Shown here one piece after another: positions 30,902 through 39,962 of a stretch of 64,000 nt of DNA. The notes under the pieces are model-generated. The model was not told where the DNA came from. It saw only the letters and a program-made list of their open reading frames with translations, and searched no databases. Within the stretch, counting starts at the first letter, position 1, and every line of letters starts with the position of its first letter. The stretch is from Bacteroidales bacterium. GTDB taxonomy: Bacteria; Bacteroidota; Bacteroidia; Bacteroidales; F082. A program made the position numbers and the translations under genes. Location of the stretch: assembly GCA_024400425.1 (NCBI GenBank), contig JAKSMV010000002.1:145923-209922 (forward strand), in the 5' to 3' direction.

Positions 30902-33481
30902 ATGAGAAAAACCCTAGTATTCCTGTTTTTGTTGCCTTTGGCAGTTATGGCTCAAGTGAGCGATGACTTTGCTGATGGCGATTTTGCCAATGATCCTTCT
31001 TGGGTTGGAACTGATTCTATCTTTAAGATTAACAATAATTTACAATTGCAGTTGAATGCAACTGTTGGCGGAACGGCTTTTCTTTCGCTTCCAATACAAG
31101 AGTTTCAAGAAATGGAATGGCGCTTTTGGATTCGCGAGGCTTTCAGCCCTTCGGGAAACAACTACACAGATGTGTATCTTTGTGCCGACAAGCCTGATTT
31201 GACGCAAGTTAACCAAGGCTATTTCCTTCGTTTCGGCGAGGGCGGTAGCAGCGATGCCATTACGCTTTTCCGCAAGGATGTCGATGGCGAACAAAGCATC
31301 TGCCGTGGCAACGAGGCGGCTGTTGCAGCTTCTTTTTCGGTCGCAGTAAAGGTGAACTGCGATGGCGATGGCAACTGGACTATCCAGACATGTTATGACG
31401 ATTCTGGTGTTTATGCAACTGAAGCTCAAGGCGTTGACGATACATATTCCAAAAACGGACATTTCGGTTTCTTGTCGGTGTTTACAAAAACGAATGCCAA
31501 GAAAATCTATTTTGATGATGTTTATGTCGGTCCGAAAATCGTTGACAATGAGCCACCTGCGTTGCTTTCAACTTCAGTTGTCGATGCGCAACATCTGCAA
31601 CTGGCTTTTAGCGAGGCCTTGAGTGACGAATCCGCATTGAATGCAACTAACTATTCGGTGGATAATGGTATCGGTCATCCAGCTAATGTCGCTTTTGGCA
31701 GTAATCATTCTGTTGTTGAACTCGGTTTTTCCAACACTTTCGCCAATGCTGAAACTTATACACTGTCAGTCAGCAATTTATCAGACCTTGTCGGTAATGT
31801 AATGGAGACAACAACTTCCTCATTTGTCTTGTTTGAGGCTTCGGAATATGATGTCGTCATCAACGAAATCATGGCTGACCCTACACCTGTAGTTGGCTTA
31901 CCCGAATGGGAATATGTGGAACTTTACAACACTACAGATTTTGACATCGACCTTGATGGTTGGCAAATCCAGATTGGATCAAACGACAATACTTTTGGCA
32001 ACCAGATTCTTCCTGCGCATGGTTATCTTATTGTGTGCCACAACGATGCTGTCGATGAACTGAAGAATTTTGGCGATTGTGTCGGTTTCAGCACATTCTC
32101 TATCGTCAACACTTCTTCGAATATGTTCCTGGTCAGCAAACAGGGCGTGACCGTGTCGCAAGTCCATTTTTCCAATTTGTGGTATCACGATGCCGACAAG
32201 GATGATGGTGGCTGGTCGGTTGAGCAGATTGACCCTCAAAATCCTTGTGCAGGTTCCAACAACTGGACGGCTTCAGTTGACGCTTCGGGCGGTACTCCAG
32301 GTAGAATCAATTCGGTGAATGCGGTCAATGATATTGCACCTATTGTGGCTCGAATTAGCATGTTTTCCAATTATATAGTTCAGCTTTGGTTCGACCAGCA
32401 GATGGAACCTGCCACTTTGATGGAAACGCAGAATTATCTCGTTGAGAATTTGGGTGTGCATCCTCAGGAAGCCAATGTCAATCCCAACGATCCTACTTTC
32501 GTCGAGTTGGTTTTCGACCATGGTTTTGAAGAAGGGGTTGTTTATGAATTGATAATCAATAATGTAACAAATTGCATTGGGAATCCGATTCAGGCAGGAA
32601 CCCATGTGCAGTTTGGCATTCCGAATGTGGTTGAAGAAGGCGATATTCTCATCAATGAGATTATGTTTAATCCTATCGCTCCAGGTGTCGATTATGTTGA
32701 ACTCTATAATCCTACCGATAAGACATTCGACCTCAGCGAACTGATGCTCGGCGTCATCAAGGAAACATTTCCAAATCCTGCCGATACCACTTTGAAGGAA
32801 ATCACATCAGAAAGCCGTTTGCTTTTGCCTCAGTCTTATGTCTTGCTTTCCACCAATAGCCGGATTGTCGGACAACAATACTCTTGCTCTACAGAGAATT
32901 TCGTTGATATGCCTTCGTTCCCGACTTACGCCAACAGCGGCGGCATTGCAGTCTTGATGAGCAAGTCGGGGGCTGTGGTTGACCAGATGTATTTTTCCGA
33001 AAAGATGCACTATCCACTCCTGAAAGTCACCAATGGCGTTTCGTTGGAACGTGTCTCGTTTACCCAACCTTCTATGGATGCCAACAACTGGCATTCGGCT
33101 GCCGAAAATGTGCATTTCGGTACGCCTGGCTATGCCAATTCGATGATGCAAAACGCTGAACCTTCAGAAGATGCGGTCTCAATTTCGCCCGAAGTGTTCT
33201 CGCCCGATGGCGATGGTTTTGATGACGACTGCTTCGTCAATTATCATTTTGATGAGGCGGGCTACACGATGAACGTATATATCTTCAACGTGGCTGGGCA
33301 ACTTATTAAGCATTTGGCCAAGGGCGAATTGGTAGGGCAGGAGGGAAGCATGATTTGGAATGGTACCGACAACCATAACAACCGCGTTCCGGTGGGTGTT
33401 TATGTTGTTGTCACCGAAGTTTTTAGCTTCGATGGTGTGGTAAAGAAATACAAGAACGCTGTAGTTGTGGCAACCCGTTAG
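30902..33481 (+). CDS. Secreted surface protein with two lamin-tail domains
   Basis: An 859-residue exported protein. The start is ATG 30902 because it opens a signal peptide (MRKTLVFLFLLPLAVMAQ). Residues 25-215 look like a concanavalin-like beta sandwich. Next come a bacterial Ig-like segment (PPALLSTSVVDAQHLQLAFSEAL), a first lamin-tail domain (VVINEIMADPTP, then EYVELYNTTDFDIDLDGW), a second Ig-like segment and a second lamin-tail domain (GDILINEIMFNPIAPG, then DYVELYNPTDKTFDLSEL). The C-terminus (SPEVFSPDGDGFDDDCFVNY, then VPVGVYVVVTEVFSFDG) resembles FlgD-like/gliding-associated end domains common on T9SS-dependent proteins. It is probably surface displayed. The ligand is unknown. Confidence 0.85.
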   Translation: MRKTLVFLFLLPLAVMAQVSDDFADGDFANDPSWVGTDSIFKINNNLQLQLNATVGGTAFLSLPIQEFQEMEWRFWIREAFSPSGNNYTDVYLCADKPDLTQVNQGYFLRFGEGGSSDAITLFRKDVDGEQSICRGNEAAVAASFSVAVKVNCDGDGNWTIQTCYDDSGVYATEAQGVDDTYSKNGHFGFLSVFTKTNAKKIYFDDVYVGPKIVDNEPPALLSTSVVDAQHLQLAFSEALSDESALNATNYSVDNGIGHPANVAFGSNHSVVELGFSNTFANAETYTLSVSNLSDLVGNVMETTTSSFVLFEASEYDVVINEIMADPTPVVGLPEWEYVELYNTTDFDIDLDGWQIQIGSNDNTFGNQILPAHGYLIVCHNDAVDELKNFGDCVGFSTFSIVNTSSNMFLVSKQGVTVSQVHFSNLWYHDADKDDGGWSVEQIDPQNPCAGSNNWTASVDASGGTPGRINSVNAVNDIAPIVARISMFSNYIVQLWFDQQMEPATLMETQNYLVENLGVHPQEANVNPNDPTFVELVFDHGFEEGVVYELIINNVTNCIGNPIQAGTHVQFGIPNVVEEGDILINEIMFNPIAPGVDYVELYNPTDKTFDLSELMLGVIKETFPNPADTTLKEITSESRLLLPQSYVLLSTNSRIVGQQYSCSTENFVDMPSFPTYANSGGIAVLMSKSGAVVDQMYFSEKMHYPLLKVTNGVSLERVSFTQPSMDANNWHSAAENVHFGTPGYANSMMQNAEPSEDAVSISPEVFSPDGDGFDDDCFVNYHFDEAGYTMNVYIFNVAGQLIKHLAKGELVGQEGSMIWNGTDNHNNRVPVGVYVVVTEVFSFDGVVKKYKNAVVVATR

Positions 33482-33486
33482 GCTGA

Positions 33487-34197
33487 TTATATGTCCATAT
33501 TCGACATGGCTACCAATTCTTTCGTGTCGGGATTGAAGGCTATAAGGTTGCCCATTCCTGGTTTCCCATTATCGAAAACGCCATTGTCCAAGGCAATGAA
33601 ATCGTAGTTTTCGTTTTGGTTGATGACCAATTTCATGAAACTGTAATCGACAGGAATATGACCATGGATGACTTTCTTCCCGTGCGACTTCGTGAAGTCA
33701 ACTCTGAAATTTCGTGTCCACATCATGCTCTTTTCGTCGGCGAAAGGGTCTTCGGCATGGAAATTCATCCCGGCATGGACGAGGATGTAGTCTTCCAACT
33801 CAATGAAAGGCACACAATGTTCCATCCATTCGATATAAAGTTTTGGGATTTCTCGTGGATGCTTCACTCCGAAGCTTTTTAGGGTTTCTCCTGCTCCAAC
33901 AGCTTCCCACGATTTTTGCTCGTCGTGTTTGGCTCCCAAAAACCTACGCTTCTGGTCGGCCATGTAGGCTTTGATGCACATCTCCTCGTGGTTGCCTCTG
34001 ATGAAATGGACCTCGTATTCTTCTTTTTCAAGGTTCATCAGATAGTCGAGAACGCCTTTCCCGTCAGGACCACGGTCGATGTAATCGCCAAGAAAATAGA
34101 CTGGGTCGTTTTTGGTGATTTTTAACTGGTTTTCAAGAAGATATTTCAAGGTTCTTGAGCAACCGTGGATATCGGGTATGATCCATCGTTTAGTCAT
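33487..34197 (-). CDS. PPP-type metallophosphatase (Ser/Thr phosphatase-like)
   Basis: A 236-residue calcineurin-like phosphoesterase of the bacterial PrpA/ApaH-like group. The dinuclear metal motifs are PDIHGC (near residue 8), GDYIDRGPDG (near 36), RGNHEEM (near 66) and the later VHAGMNFH and HGHIPV histidines. It could act on phosphoproteins or small phosphoesters; family members do both. It starts 12 bp after the end of the acyltransferase gene and is probably its operon partner. Its 3' end converges on the lamin-tail gene with only 5 bp between stops. Members of this family are soluble. Confidence 0.9.
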   Translation of the reverse strand: MTKRWIIPDIHGCSRTLKYLLENQLKITKNDPVYFLGDYIDRGPDGKGVLDYLMNLEKEEYEVHFIRGNHEEMCIKAYMADQKRRFLGAKHDEQKSWEAVGAGETLKSFGVKHPREIPKLYIEWMEHCVPFIELEDYILVHAGMNFHAEDPFADEKSMMWTRNFRVDFTKSHGKKVIHGHIPVDYSFMKLVINQNENYDFIALDNGVFDNGKPGMGNLIAFNPDTKELVAMSNMDI

Positions 34198-34209
34198 TTT
34201 GGTAAGGCT

Positions 34210-35502
34210 TTAGAAGAGTTTGTTGAGGTTTAAGTCGTTATACTGCTTGCGGAGCTTTGTCTTGAAAACCCATCGGATATCGGAAACGTATCGACGCAGA
34301 AGTTCAAGATAGTCAACGAATAGGACATACGAGAAATAGAGCAGAATGGTTCCCAAGATAGCCCAATACCAAGGTGTCAGGCAGAAGAGCAGAATGGTTC
34401 CCGTGATGAAGACCAAAGGGAAGATGATCATCTCGACGCCAAAACTTGCAGTGTTGCCAAAGGCCGGGTCTTTGAGTCGCTTGCGGATGATGAGGGTTGG
34501 AACCCAAACGATGAGGTTCGCGGCCGCTGAAGCTATGAAATAGGGTAGGCCAATGACGAGTAACAAAAACTTCCAAAGTGAGTTGATGAATGGATATTTC
34601 TTGGCCGTTGAGGTGACGGAGATACGGTTTTTGACACGGTTTTCGGCAAATTGTTTGACCCGCTCAAAGAGGTTTTTGGCTTCTTCGGGCTTCTCTTCTC
34701 TGTATTTCAGCACTTTTTCGACGGTGGCGCGGTTGCGTTTCATTTTGCGCAAAAGTCCACCAGCGCGTTTCTCGTTTTTCATCTTCACGATTTCCCAGAT
34801 GGCATCATAGTCTTCATCATCAGGTATGTAGGTGAAGAGTTTGGAGATTTCGTCGTGAAGCCGCTCTTTTAGGATGTTCATTTGCACGGCTTCGTTTTCC
34901 TCGGTGGTGTTCTTGATGAAATCGGTCACGTTGATGGCTTTGCCGTAATTGACCATTGCGGTGCTGCGATAGCGGAAATAGTCACCATATTCGATAGCGG
35001 TCGGGACGATGTAAATCGGTGTGCCTTCGCCAAATTGGCTATTGGCATCGAGGGCAATGTGGAAGATGCCTTTGCTCATGCGAAGCAGCGAGTGCTTGGT
35101 GCGATGGGTGCCCTCTGGGAAAATGTAGAGTTGCACGCGGTCGCGAACTACATCGACAGCCTTGTTCATCGATTCGTCGTTGTGGCGGACAGCATCCACA
35201 CCATTACGCATACGGAAAATGGGCAGGATGCGCAAGAAGGTCAAAATCTTGGCCACTATGGGGTTCTTGAAGATGTCGCCGCGGGCCACGAAGACTTTTT
35301 TCTGATGGTTCGAGGCGCACATCACCAAGGCATCCATCAGCGTGTTGCTGTGGTTGACACCAAAAATCATCGCACCATCTTTGGGGAGGTTTTTGGCTCC
35401 GTGAACCTCAAAGCGACGGTATGCCCTTCGGGTGTGAAACAGGTTGGTATAAGCCAAAAGAAGGTTGTATTTCCAGTCGGAATCTTGTATTTTCTTTGCC
35501 AT
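34210..35502 (-). CDS. PlsC-like glycerolphosphate acyltransferase with C-terminal membrane segments
   Basis: A 430-residue membrane-bound acyltransferase. The catalytic motif reads GVNHSNTLMDAL (His and Asp separated by five residues, as in several Bacteroidota PlsC-like proteins), and the phosphate-binding motif is FPEGTHRTKHSLLRMSKG. The central region is basic and helical. Hydrophobic segments at about residues 315-345 and 365-405 anchor the protein. It probably acylates lysophosphatidate or a similar lipid, but a specific acceptor cannot be read from sequence. First gene of a two-gene unit with the phosphatase; divergent from the lytic transglycosylase gene. Confidence 0.85.
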   Translation of the reverse strand: MAKKIQDSDWKYNLLLAYTNLFHTRRAYRRFEVHGAKNLPKDGAMIFGVNHSNTLMDALVMCASNHQKKVFVARGDIFKNPIVAKILTFLRILPIFRMRNGVDAVRHNDESMNKAVDVVRDRVQLYIFPEGTHRTKHSLLRMSKGIFHIALDANSQFGEGTPIYIVPTAIEYGDYFRYRSTAMVNYGKAINVTDFIKNTTEENEAVQMNILKERLHDEISKLFTYIPDDEDYDAIWEIVKMKNEKRAGGLLRKMKRNRATVEKVLKYREEKPEEAKNLFERVKQFAENRVKNRISVTSTAKKYPFINSLWKFLLLVIGLPYFIASAAANLIVWVPTLIIRKRLKDPAFGNTASFGVEMIIFPLVFITGTILLFCLTPWYWAILGTILLYFSYVLFVDYLELLRRYVSDIRWVFKTKLRKQYNDLNLNKLF

Positions 35503-35556
35503 TTTCTTGATTTTAGGTCGCGAAATTACGAAACTTGCAAAAACTGATAATCTTTT

Positions 35557-35588
35557 TTTGGTTCAAATTGTTATTTTTTATACTTTTA
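35557..35588 (+). promoter_or_regulatory. Promoter of the lytic transglycosylase gene
   Basis: TTTG at 35557-35560 and TACTTTTA at 35581-35588 (one mismatch to TAnnTTTG), spaced by 20 bases; ATG at 35608. Confidence 0.5.
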
Positions 35589-35607
35589 CGGCACCAAAGA
35601 AGATAAA

Positions 35608-37038
35608 ATGAAGATAAAACAACTGTCAATTCCCATTTTGACGATGTTGCTCTTTGTGCTTTTTTCTTGTCAACACGAGAGTGATGCCGTTGTTACGGAA
35701 ACCGAAAACGAGGCCGAAATCGACACCCTTACAGCTCTCGACCATTTGCTTGACAAGGGCGTGCTCGTTGCCGTCACTAATTGCGCACCGTTTAATTACA
35801 AGATGCAAGATTCGCATCCTACTGGGTTCGAATATGAATTGTTGAACGATTTCTGCAATTCGATGAACATCAAATTGAAATTGCTGGTCAATGATAATTT
35901 GGACTCTTGTTTCCAATGGCTTGATTCTTGTCAAGTCGATTTGGTGGCTACTGGTGTCGGCCTGACAAAAGATGTCAAAAAGCGTTTCATGGTCACTCGA
36001 CCGATTATTTCGCAAAGAAGTGTCTTGGTGCAACGCTTGCCCAAGGGCTGGTCTTCGATGTCAACACTTAATGAAGTTGAAAACCAGTTGCTCCGTTCGC
36101 CTTTGGACTTGGCCGGAAAGACTATCTGTGTGCCAAAAGGTAGCCATGCGGTGAAAATCCTAGAGCACCTTTCGGAAGAAATTGGCGACACGATTTTCAT
36201 TGTCGAAAACGATACGCTGAGTAGTATGGACTTGGTTGCTGCCGTCCATGATGGACTCGTCGATTATACAGTGGTTGACGAATACATCGCAAAAGTGGCT
36301 ACCAAAGGCATGAGTGGCATGGATATCAAACTTGACGTCAGCGTTGAGCAACCTTTGGGATGGGCATTGCGTTGCGACACCGACTCGTCGCTACTTGTTG
36401 CCGTCAACAACTGGATTGACAATGCCGAACAGAAGAATCTGCGAAGAGTGCTTAACAAGTATGTGACTTCAGCAAATAGGTCGATGCTCTCCAAATCGCC
36501 AGAACATATTTCCGAATATGATGCTGCCATAAAGAAAACCGCCAAGAATATTGGCTGGGACTGGCGCTTGCTGGCTTCCATCATCTATCAGGAATCGCGT
36601 TTCCAACTTGATTTGGAAAGCGATCGAGGTGCCTACGGACTGATGCAACTGATGCCTTCGGTGATGGAACAGTATGGAATCGATTACGACTCGTCGCCCG
36701 AAGAACAGATTGCAGCCGGTGGCAAGGTCATCAAGTTCCTCGACAATGCCTTGTCGGGAAGCGTAACTGATAGCATCGAACGGGCCAAGTTCGTTTTGGC
36801 TGGTTACAATGCCGGTTTGGGTCACGTTTTGGATGCACAACGCCTTGCTAGGAAATACGGTAAAGATCCCGGCGTGTGGGATAACAACGTAGATTTCTTC
36901 ATCCTCAATAAGTCGAAGGCTCAGTATTATAACGATACTTGCTGCAAGTGTGGTCCGTTGCGTGGCACCGAAACCTATCGTTTTGTGGAAGAAGTGACCG
37001 AAAGGTTCCACCATTATGAGGCTTTGATTGTTGACTAA
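35608..37038 (+). CDS. mltF: MltF-like lytic transglycosylase lipoprotein with solute-binding domain
   Basis: A 476-residue lipoprotein (lipobox LFSC, Cys near residue 21). Residues 45-285 form a periplasmic solute-binding domain of the SBP_bac_3 type (GVLVAVTNCAPFNYKMQDSHPTGFEYELLNDF). Residues 305-440 form the SLT goose-lysozyme-like domain with catalytic Glu329 in IIYQESRFQLDLESDRGAYGL and the second motif LAGYNAGLGHV. MltF enzymes cut glycan strands of peptidoglycan, and the solute-binding domain tunes activity in response to muropeptides. Domain order and length agree with MltF. A small beta-barrel gene follows 11 bp later, probably in the same transcript. Confidence 0.92.
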   Translation: MKIKQLSIPILTMLLFVLFSCQHESDAVVTETENEAEIDTLTALDHLLDKGVLVAVTNCAPFNYKMQDSHPTGFEYELLNDFCNSMNIKLKLLVNDNLDSCFQWLDSCQVDLVATGVGLTKDVKKRFMVTRPIISQRSVLVQRLPKGWSSMSTLNEVENQLLRSPLDLAGKTICVPKGSHAVKILEHLSEEIGDTIFIVENDTLSSMDLVAAVHDGLVDYTVVDEYIAKVATKGMSGMDIKLDVSVEQPLGWALRCDTDSSLLVAVNNWIDNAEQKNLRRVLNKYVTSANRSMLSKSPEHISEYDAAIKKTAKNIGWDWRLLASIIYQESRFQLDLESDRGAYGLMQLMPSVMEQYGIDYDSSPEEQIAAGGKVIKFLDNALSGSVTDSIERAKFVLAGYNAGLGHVLDAQRLARKYGKDPGVWDNNVDFFILNKSKAQYYNDTCCKCGPLRGTETYRFVEEVTERFHHYEALIVD

Positions 37039-37049
37039 TTGCTTTTGTT

Positions 37050-37700
37050 ATGAAAAACGGATTTCGATTCATCGTTTTGTCGGTATTGCTTTTCATGGGT
37101 TTGGTTTCATTCGCCCAATCGTTCAATGGCGGCTTGCTTGCTGGCGGTGTCATCTCTCAGGTTGATGGCGACCGCTATTCGGGCTATCATCATCTTGGCT
37201 TCACGGCTGGTGCCTACGTCAACTTGCCTTTTGACGACAATTTCTCGCTTCAGACGGAGTTGAAATACTCGCTTTTCGGTGCGCATTCAAGCGTCGATGA
37301 GGTTGAAGCAGGTCAAAATCCTTATTCATTAAATCTGCATTATGTAGAGATGCCCGTCATGGCTCGCTATAATCTGGGATTACTCAACATCAATGGCAAA
37401 CACTTGGATTTCTTGGTTTTGGAAGCAGGTGTAAGTTTCGATTTCTTGATGGACAACAGCGAATCGGCCAACAACGAGCCAGCGCTCTATACCAAGCGTT
37501 GGAACTTTTTCTCGATGACAGCCAATGTTGGTGTCCATTTCGACTTGAATGAGCGTTGGGGCGTTGGCATCAGAGGCATGTATTCATTTTTGCCTATCCG
37601 CATTTTTGTCGATAATGTGCAATCCAATCTTGTCACGCACTTCTACAACAAAGTGTGGCAGGCTACGATTACTTACAATATCATGGCTCCTGGGAGATAA
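37050..37700 (+). CDS. Outer membrane beta-barrel protein (porin-family, OMP_b-brl_2 type)
   Basis: A 216-residue protein with a signal peptide (MKNGFRFIVLSVLLFMGLVSFAQ). Alternating strands typical of an eight-stranded barrel are visible (FNGGLLAGGVISQVDGDRYSGYHHLGFTAGAYVNLPF, LNLHYVEMPVMARYNLGL, FSMTANVGVHFDLNERWGVGIRGMYSF), in chunks of the PF13568 style. The specific role is unknown. It is encoded 11 bp after the lytic transglycosylase. The last 20 bases overlap the 3' end of the convergent queG gene. Confidence 0.8.
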   Translation: MKNGFRFIVLSVLLFMGLVSFAQSFNGGLLAGGVISQVDGDRYSGYHHLGFTAGAYVNLPFDDNFSLQTELKYSLFGAHSSVDEVEAGQNPYSLNLHYVEMPVMARYNLGLLNINGKHLDFLVLEAGVSFDFLMDNSESANNEPALYTKRWNFFSMTANVGVHFDLNERWGVGIRGMYSFLPIRIFVDNVQSNLVTHFYNKVWQATITYNIMAPGR

Positions 37701-38610
37701 ACTCGATATTCCTTTTCAATCCTTCAAAACCTGCCCGTTTCATTGCCGAATGGGAAAACATTTCGTTGAAAGTGTCTCCGTTAAGTTGTTGCCATTTGGT
37801 TTTGTCCATGGTTTTCAATTGTTCGGAAGGCTGAAACAATGGTTCTTTATTGGCTGTTGAGAAACGATTGTAAGGACACGCATCTTGGCAGAGGTCGCAA
37901 CCATAAATCCAATCCTTGAAATTTGCACTGTCAATGTCGTTAATGCTTCCTTTATGTTCGATGGTAAGATAGGAAATACAACGTTTGGCATCAATGTGAA
38001 ACGGGCGGTCCAAAGCTCCAGTGGGACATGTATCGAGGCATTTTGTGCAAGTGCCGCAATGGTTTGGAATCAATTTGCCTACGGGTTCAATTTGAATAGG
38101 AAGAAAGATGTGCCCGATGAAGAAGAACGAGCCTTTCTTTGGATGTATTAACGAGGTGTTCTTCCCGATGAAGCCCAATCCGCATCGTGCAGCCCATGCG
38201 CGGTCGAGCACAGGTGCCGAATCAACGAAAAGTCGTGTGCCTTCAAGTTTTCCTGTCTTTGTTTCAATGAATTCGAGTAGCTCTTTCAGCCTTTTCTTTA
38301 CCACTTCGTGATAGTCGGCTCCGTAGGCATATTTGGCAATGTGATAACTGTTTCCGTTGAGTTTTTCTTCTGGAAAATAGTTGTAAATCACCGAGATGAT
38401 GCTCTTTGTTCCTTCAACTAAAAGTCGGGGGTCGTAGCGTTTTTCACGGTTGCGTTCGAGATACGACATCGTGCCTTGGCAGCCTTCGGCAAGCCAATGT
38501 TCAACGTGTTTCGAGTCTGTTTCAAGAAAATCTGGCAGTGATATTCCACAGCCATCGAAGCCAATGCGTTGGGCTTCGGCTACAATCGACGCTGAAAGCG
38601 AATCGGGCAT
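37681..38610 (-). CDS. queG: Epoxyqueuosine reductase
   Basis: A 309-residue cobalamin-dependent enzyme for the last step of queuosine synthesis in tRNA. The N-terminal part carries KYAYGADYHEVVKKRL and the cobalamin region (DSAPVLDRAWAARCGLGFIGKNTSLIHPKKGSFFFIGHI). Two 4Fe-4S motifs follow: HCGTCTKCLDTCPTGAL and GCDLCQDACPYN. All cluster cysteines are present. It lies directly after an outer membrane barrel gene on the minus strand, with no gap, and overlaps the 3' end of the barrel gene at 37050. No other queuosine genes are near. Confidence 0.95.
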   Translation of the reverse strand: MPDSLSASIVAEAQRIGFDGCGISLPDFLETDSKHVEHWLAEGCQGTMSYLERNREKRYDPRLLVEGTKSIISVIYNYFPEEKLNGNSYHIAKYAYGADYHEVVKKRLKELLEFIETKTGKLEGTRLFVDSAPVLDRAWAARCGLGFIGKNTSLIHPKKGSFFFIGHIFLPIQIEPVGKLIPNHCGTCTKCLDTCPTGALDRPFHIDAKRCISYLTIEHKGSINDIDSANFKDWIYGCDLCQDACPYNRFSTANKEPLFQPSEQLKTMDKTKWQQLNGDTFNEMFSHSAMKRAGFEGLKRNIEFISQEP

Positions 38611-39285
38611 TTAGAATGGTGAAATCGTGAAGCCTACCGACAAAGGCAAGAATTGTGGTGCATCGTGGCCTAATTCGAACAGTTGGTTGAATTGGAAGGC
38701 GCCAAAAAGGCTGAACCAACGATAGCCAACGCGCAAAGTGCCCGAATAGGCAAAACGTTCGGTATTAGGGATGTAGTTTTGGACAACGTCGATATGTGTG
38801 TCAGTTTCGTCATATCCAACATATCTTGTGCGGGTGCCCATACGGATACCAAACTTGAAGCCCACGCCAATCTTCCACGCATCGTGAATGCGGAACTTGA
38901 GTTCCAACGGGATGTCGAGATAGGTTGGACTGACTTTATAGCGCTTAAATCCTTCTTCGCCACGCATTTGTGTGAGGACGAGATCGCCAGAGGTGAGGTA
39001 AGGGTTGTCGATGTGGCTGTATGAGAAATAGTTGTGTGAGGTCATGCCAACGCCGAGCGAAACGGTGTGAACTTTGCTTTCAGCCAAAGGGAAGTTGTAG
39101 GTGAGGGCGCAGCTGAAGCCTTGGTTGAAACCACGTGGGTCCCAGTTTTCGCTTGGCTTGAGCTGAATGTCGGAGAAGAGGTCGAAACCAAATGTGACTT
39201 TATTGTCGGTCTTGTTGGCGATGAGTTGGGCGTATGAACCAACCGAAAGCACCAATGCGATAAGTGTGAAAAGAATCTTCTTCAT
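38611..39285 (-). CDS. Outer membrane beta-barrel protein
   Basis: A 224-residue protein with a signal peptide (MKKILFTLIALVLSVGSYAQ) and a pattern of amphipathic strands ending in an aromatic residue (VGFTISPF at the C-terminus), as expected for an outer membrane barrel. Central segments such as YLDIPLELKFRIHDAWKIGVGFKFGIRMG are typical of PorT/OMP_b-brl-type proteins, but I cannot assign it to PorT. It is the first gene of a minus-strand pair with queG, and a -7 element lies upstream at 39317. Confidence 0.75.
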   Translation of the reverse strand: MKKILFTLIALVLSVGSYAQLIANKTDNKVTFGFDLFSDIQLKPSENWDPRGFNQGFSCALTYNFPLAESKVHTVSLGVGMTSHNYFSYSHIDNPYLTSGDLVLTQMRGEEGFKRYKVSPTYLDIPLELKFRIHDAWKIGVGFKFGIRMGTRTRYVGYDETDTHIDVVQNYIPNTERFAYSGTLRVGYRWFSLFGAFQFNQLFELGHDAPQFLPLSVGFTISPF

Positions 39286-39316
39286 ATTAAAGTGTTGTAT
39301 CTACGTGTTGAAACGA

Positions 39317-39324
39317 CAAAAATA
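39317..39324 (-). promoter_or_regulatory. -7 element of the barrel-queG unit
   Basis: TATTTTTG on the minus strand, 31 bases before the ATG at 39285. A TTTG 12 bases further upstream is too close to be an ideal -33 element. Confidence 0.5.
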
Positions 39325-39362
39325 GGAATAAATTATCAAAGCTAAATGTTTTATTTGCAAAA

Positions 39363-39812
39363 CTATGGTTTCATTTTGGCCATGATTTCTGCTCGGCGGT
39401 CAAGCAACTCGTTGATTTGGTCGTCGTTGAGTTGTGTGTTGCGCAGCTTTTTGTCGATTTCGACCAGCTGTGAAGAATAGTTTTCGTTAGTCCCGGGAAT
39501 GTCTTTCAGTTCAACTTCCTTGTTGGGCGCTGTTTCAGGAGTTGTTGGCTTGGCAGGATTGCTGGTCTGGAAATCCATATTGCCGAGTTTTCCCATGAAT
39601 GCCGAAACCAATTGCTTGGTGAACGGATCGAGTTTGAAAATCTCAACTTTCAGCTCGTCTTTCAGTTCATCGAATTGCGACATGAACATCTTGAGTTGTT
39701 CGAGTTGCTCAGGATCGACATTGGGCATGTTGTCAAAATCCTGATTTTCAATCATCTGTTTGATTTTGTTGAGTATGTTTTCGAGTTCGTTGTTGAAGTT
39801 TTCTTCGTCCAT
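39363..39812 (-). CDS. Hypothetical acidic helical protein
   Basis: A 149-residue protein with no signal peptide or membrane segment. The first 80 residues are strongly helical and acidic (ELENILNKIKQMIENQDF, LEQLKMFMSQFDELKDEL), a Pro/Thr-rich linker follows (NPAKPTTPETAPNKEVE), and the last 40 residues are again helical (QLVEIDKKLRNTQLNDDQINELLDRRAEIM). I do not recognise the family. The neighbours are a barrel-queG unit downstream, in the same direction, and a divergent enoyl-CoA hydratase gene upstream. No clear promoter is seen. Confidence 0.65.
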   Translation of the reverse strand: MDEENFNNELENILNKIKQMIENQDFDNMPNVDPEQLEQLKMFMSQFDELKDELKVEIFKLDPFTKQLVSAFMGKLGNMDFQTSNPAKPTTPETAPNKEVELKDIPGTNENYSSQLVEIDKKLRNTQLNDDQINELLDRRAEIMAKMKP

Positions 39813-39962
39813 TTCTTGTTTTCTGTTTTATGAATTGTCAGGTTTAATAAGGTGCGATGCTCCTATCAAATATCATTCCGATTGCAAAGGAAACGCTTTT
39901 TTCTGAAAATAAGTGCCAAATTGACAAAAATTCACGAATATTGCACTACAAAAGTTTCGATT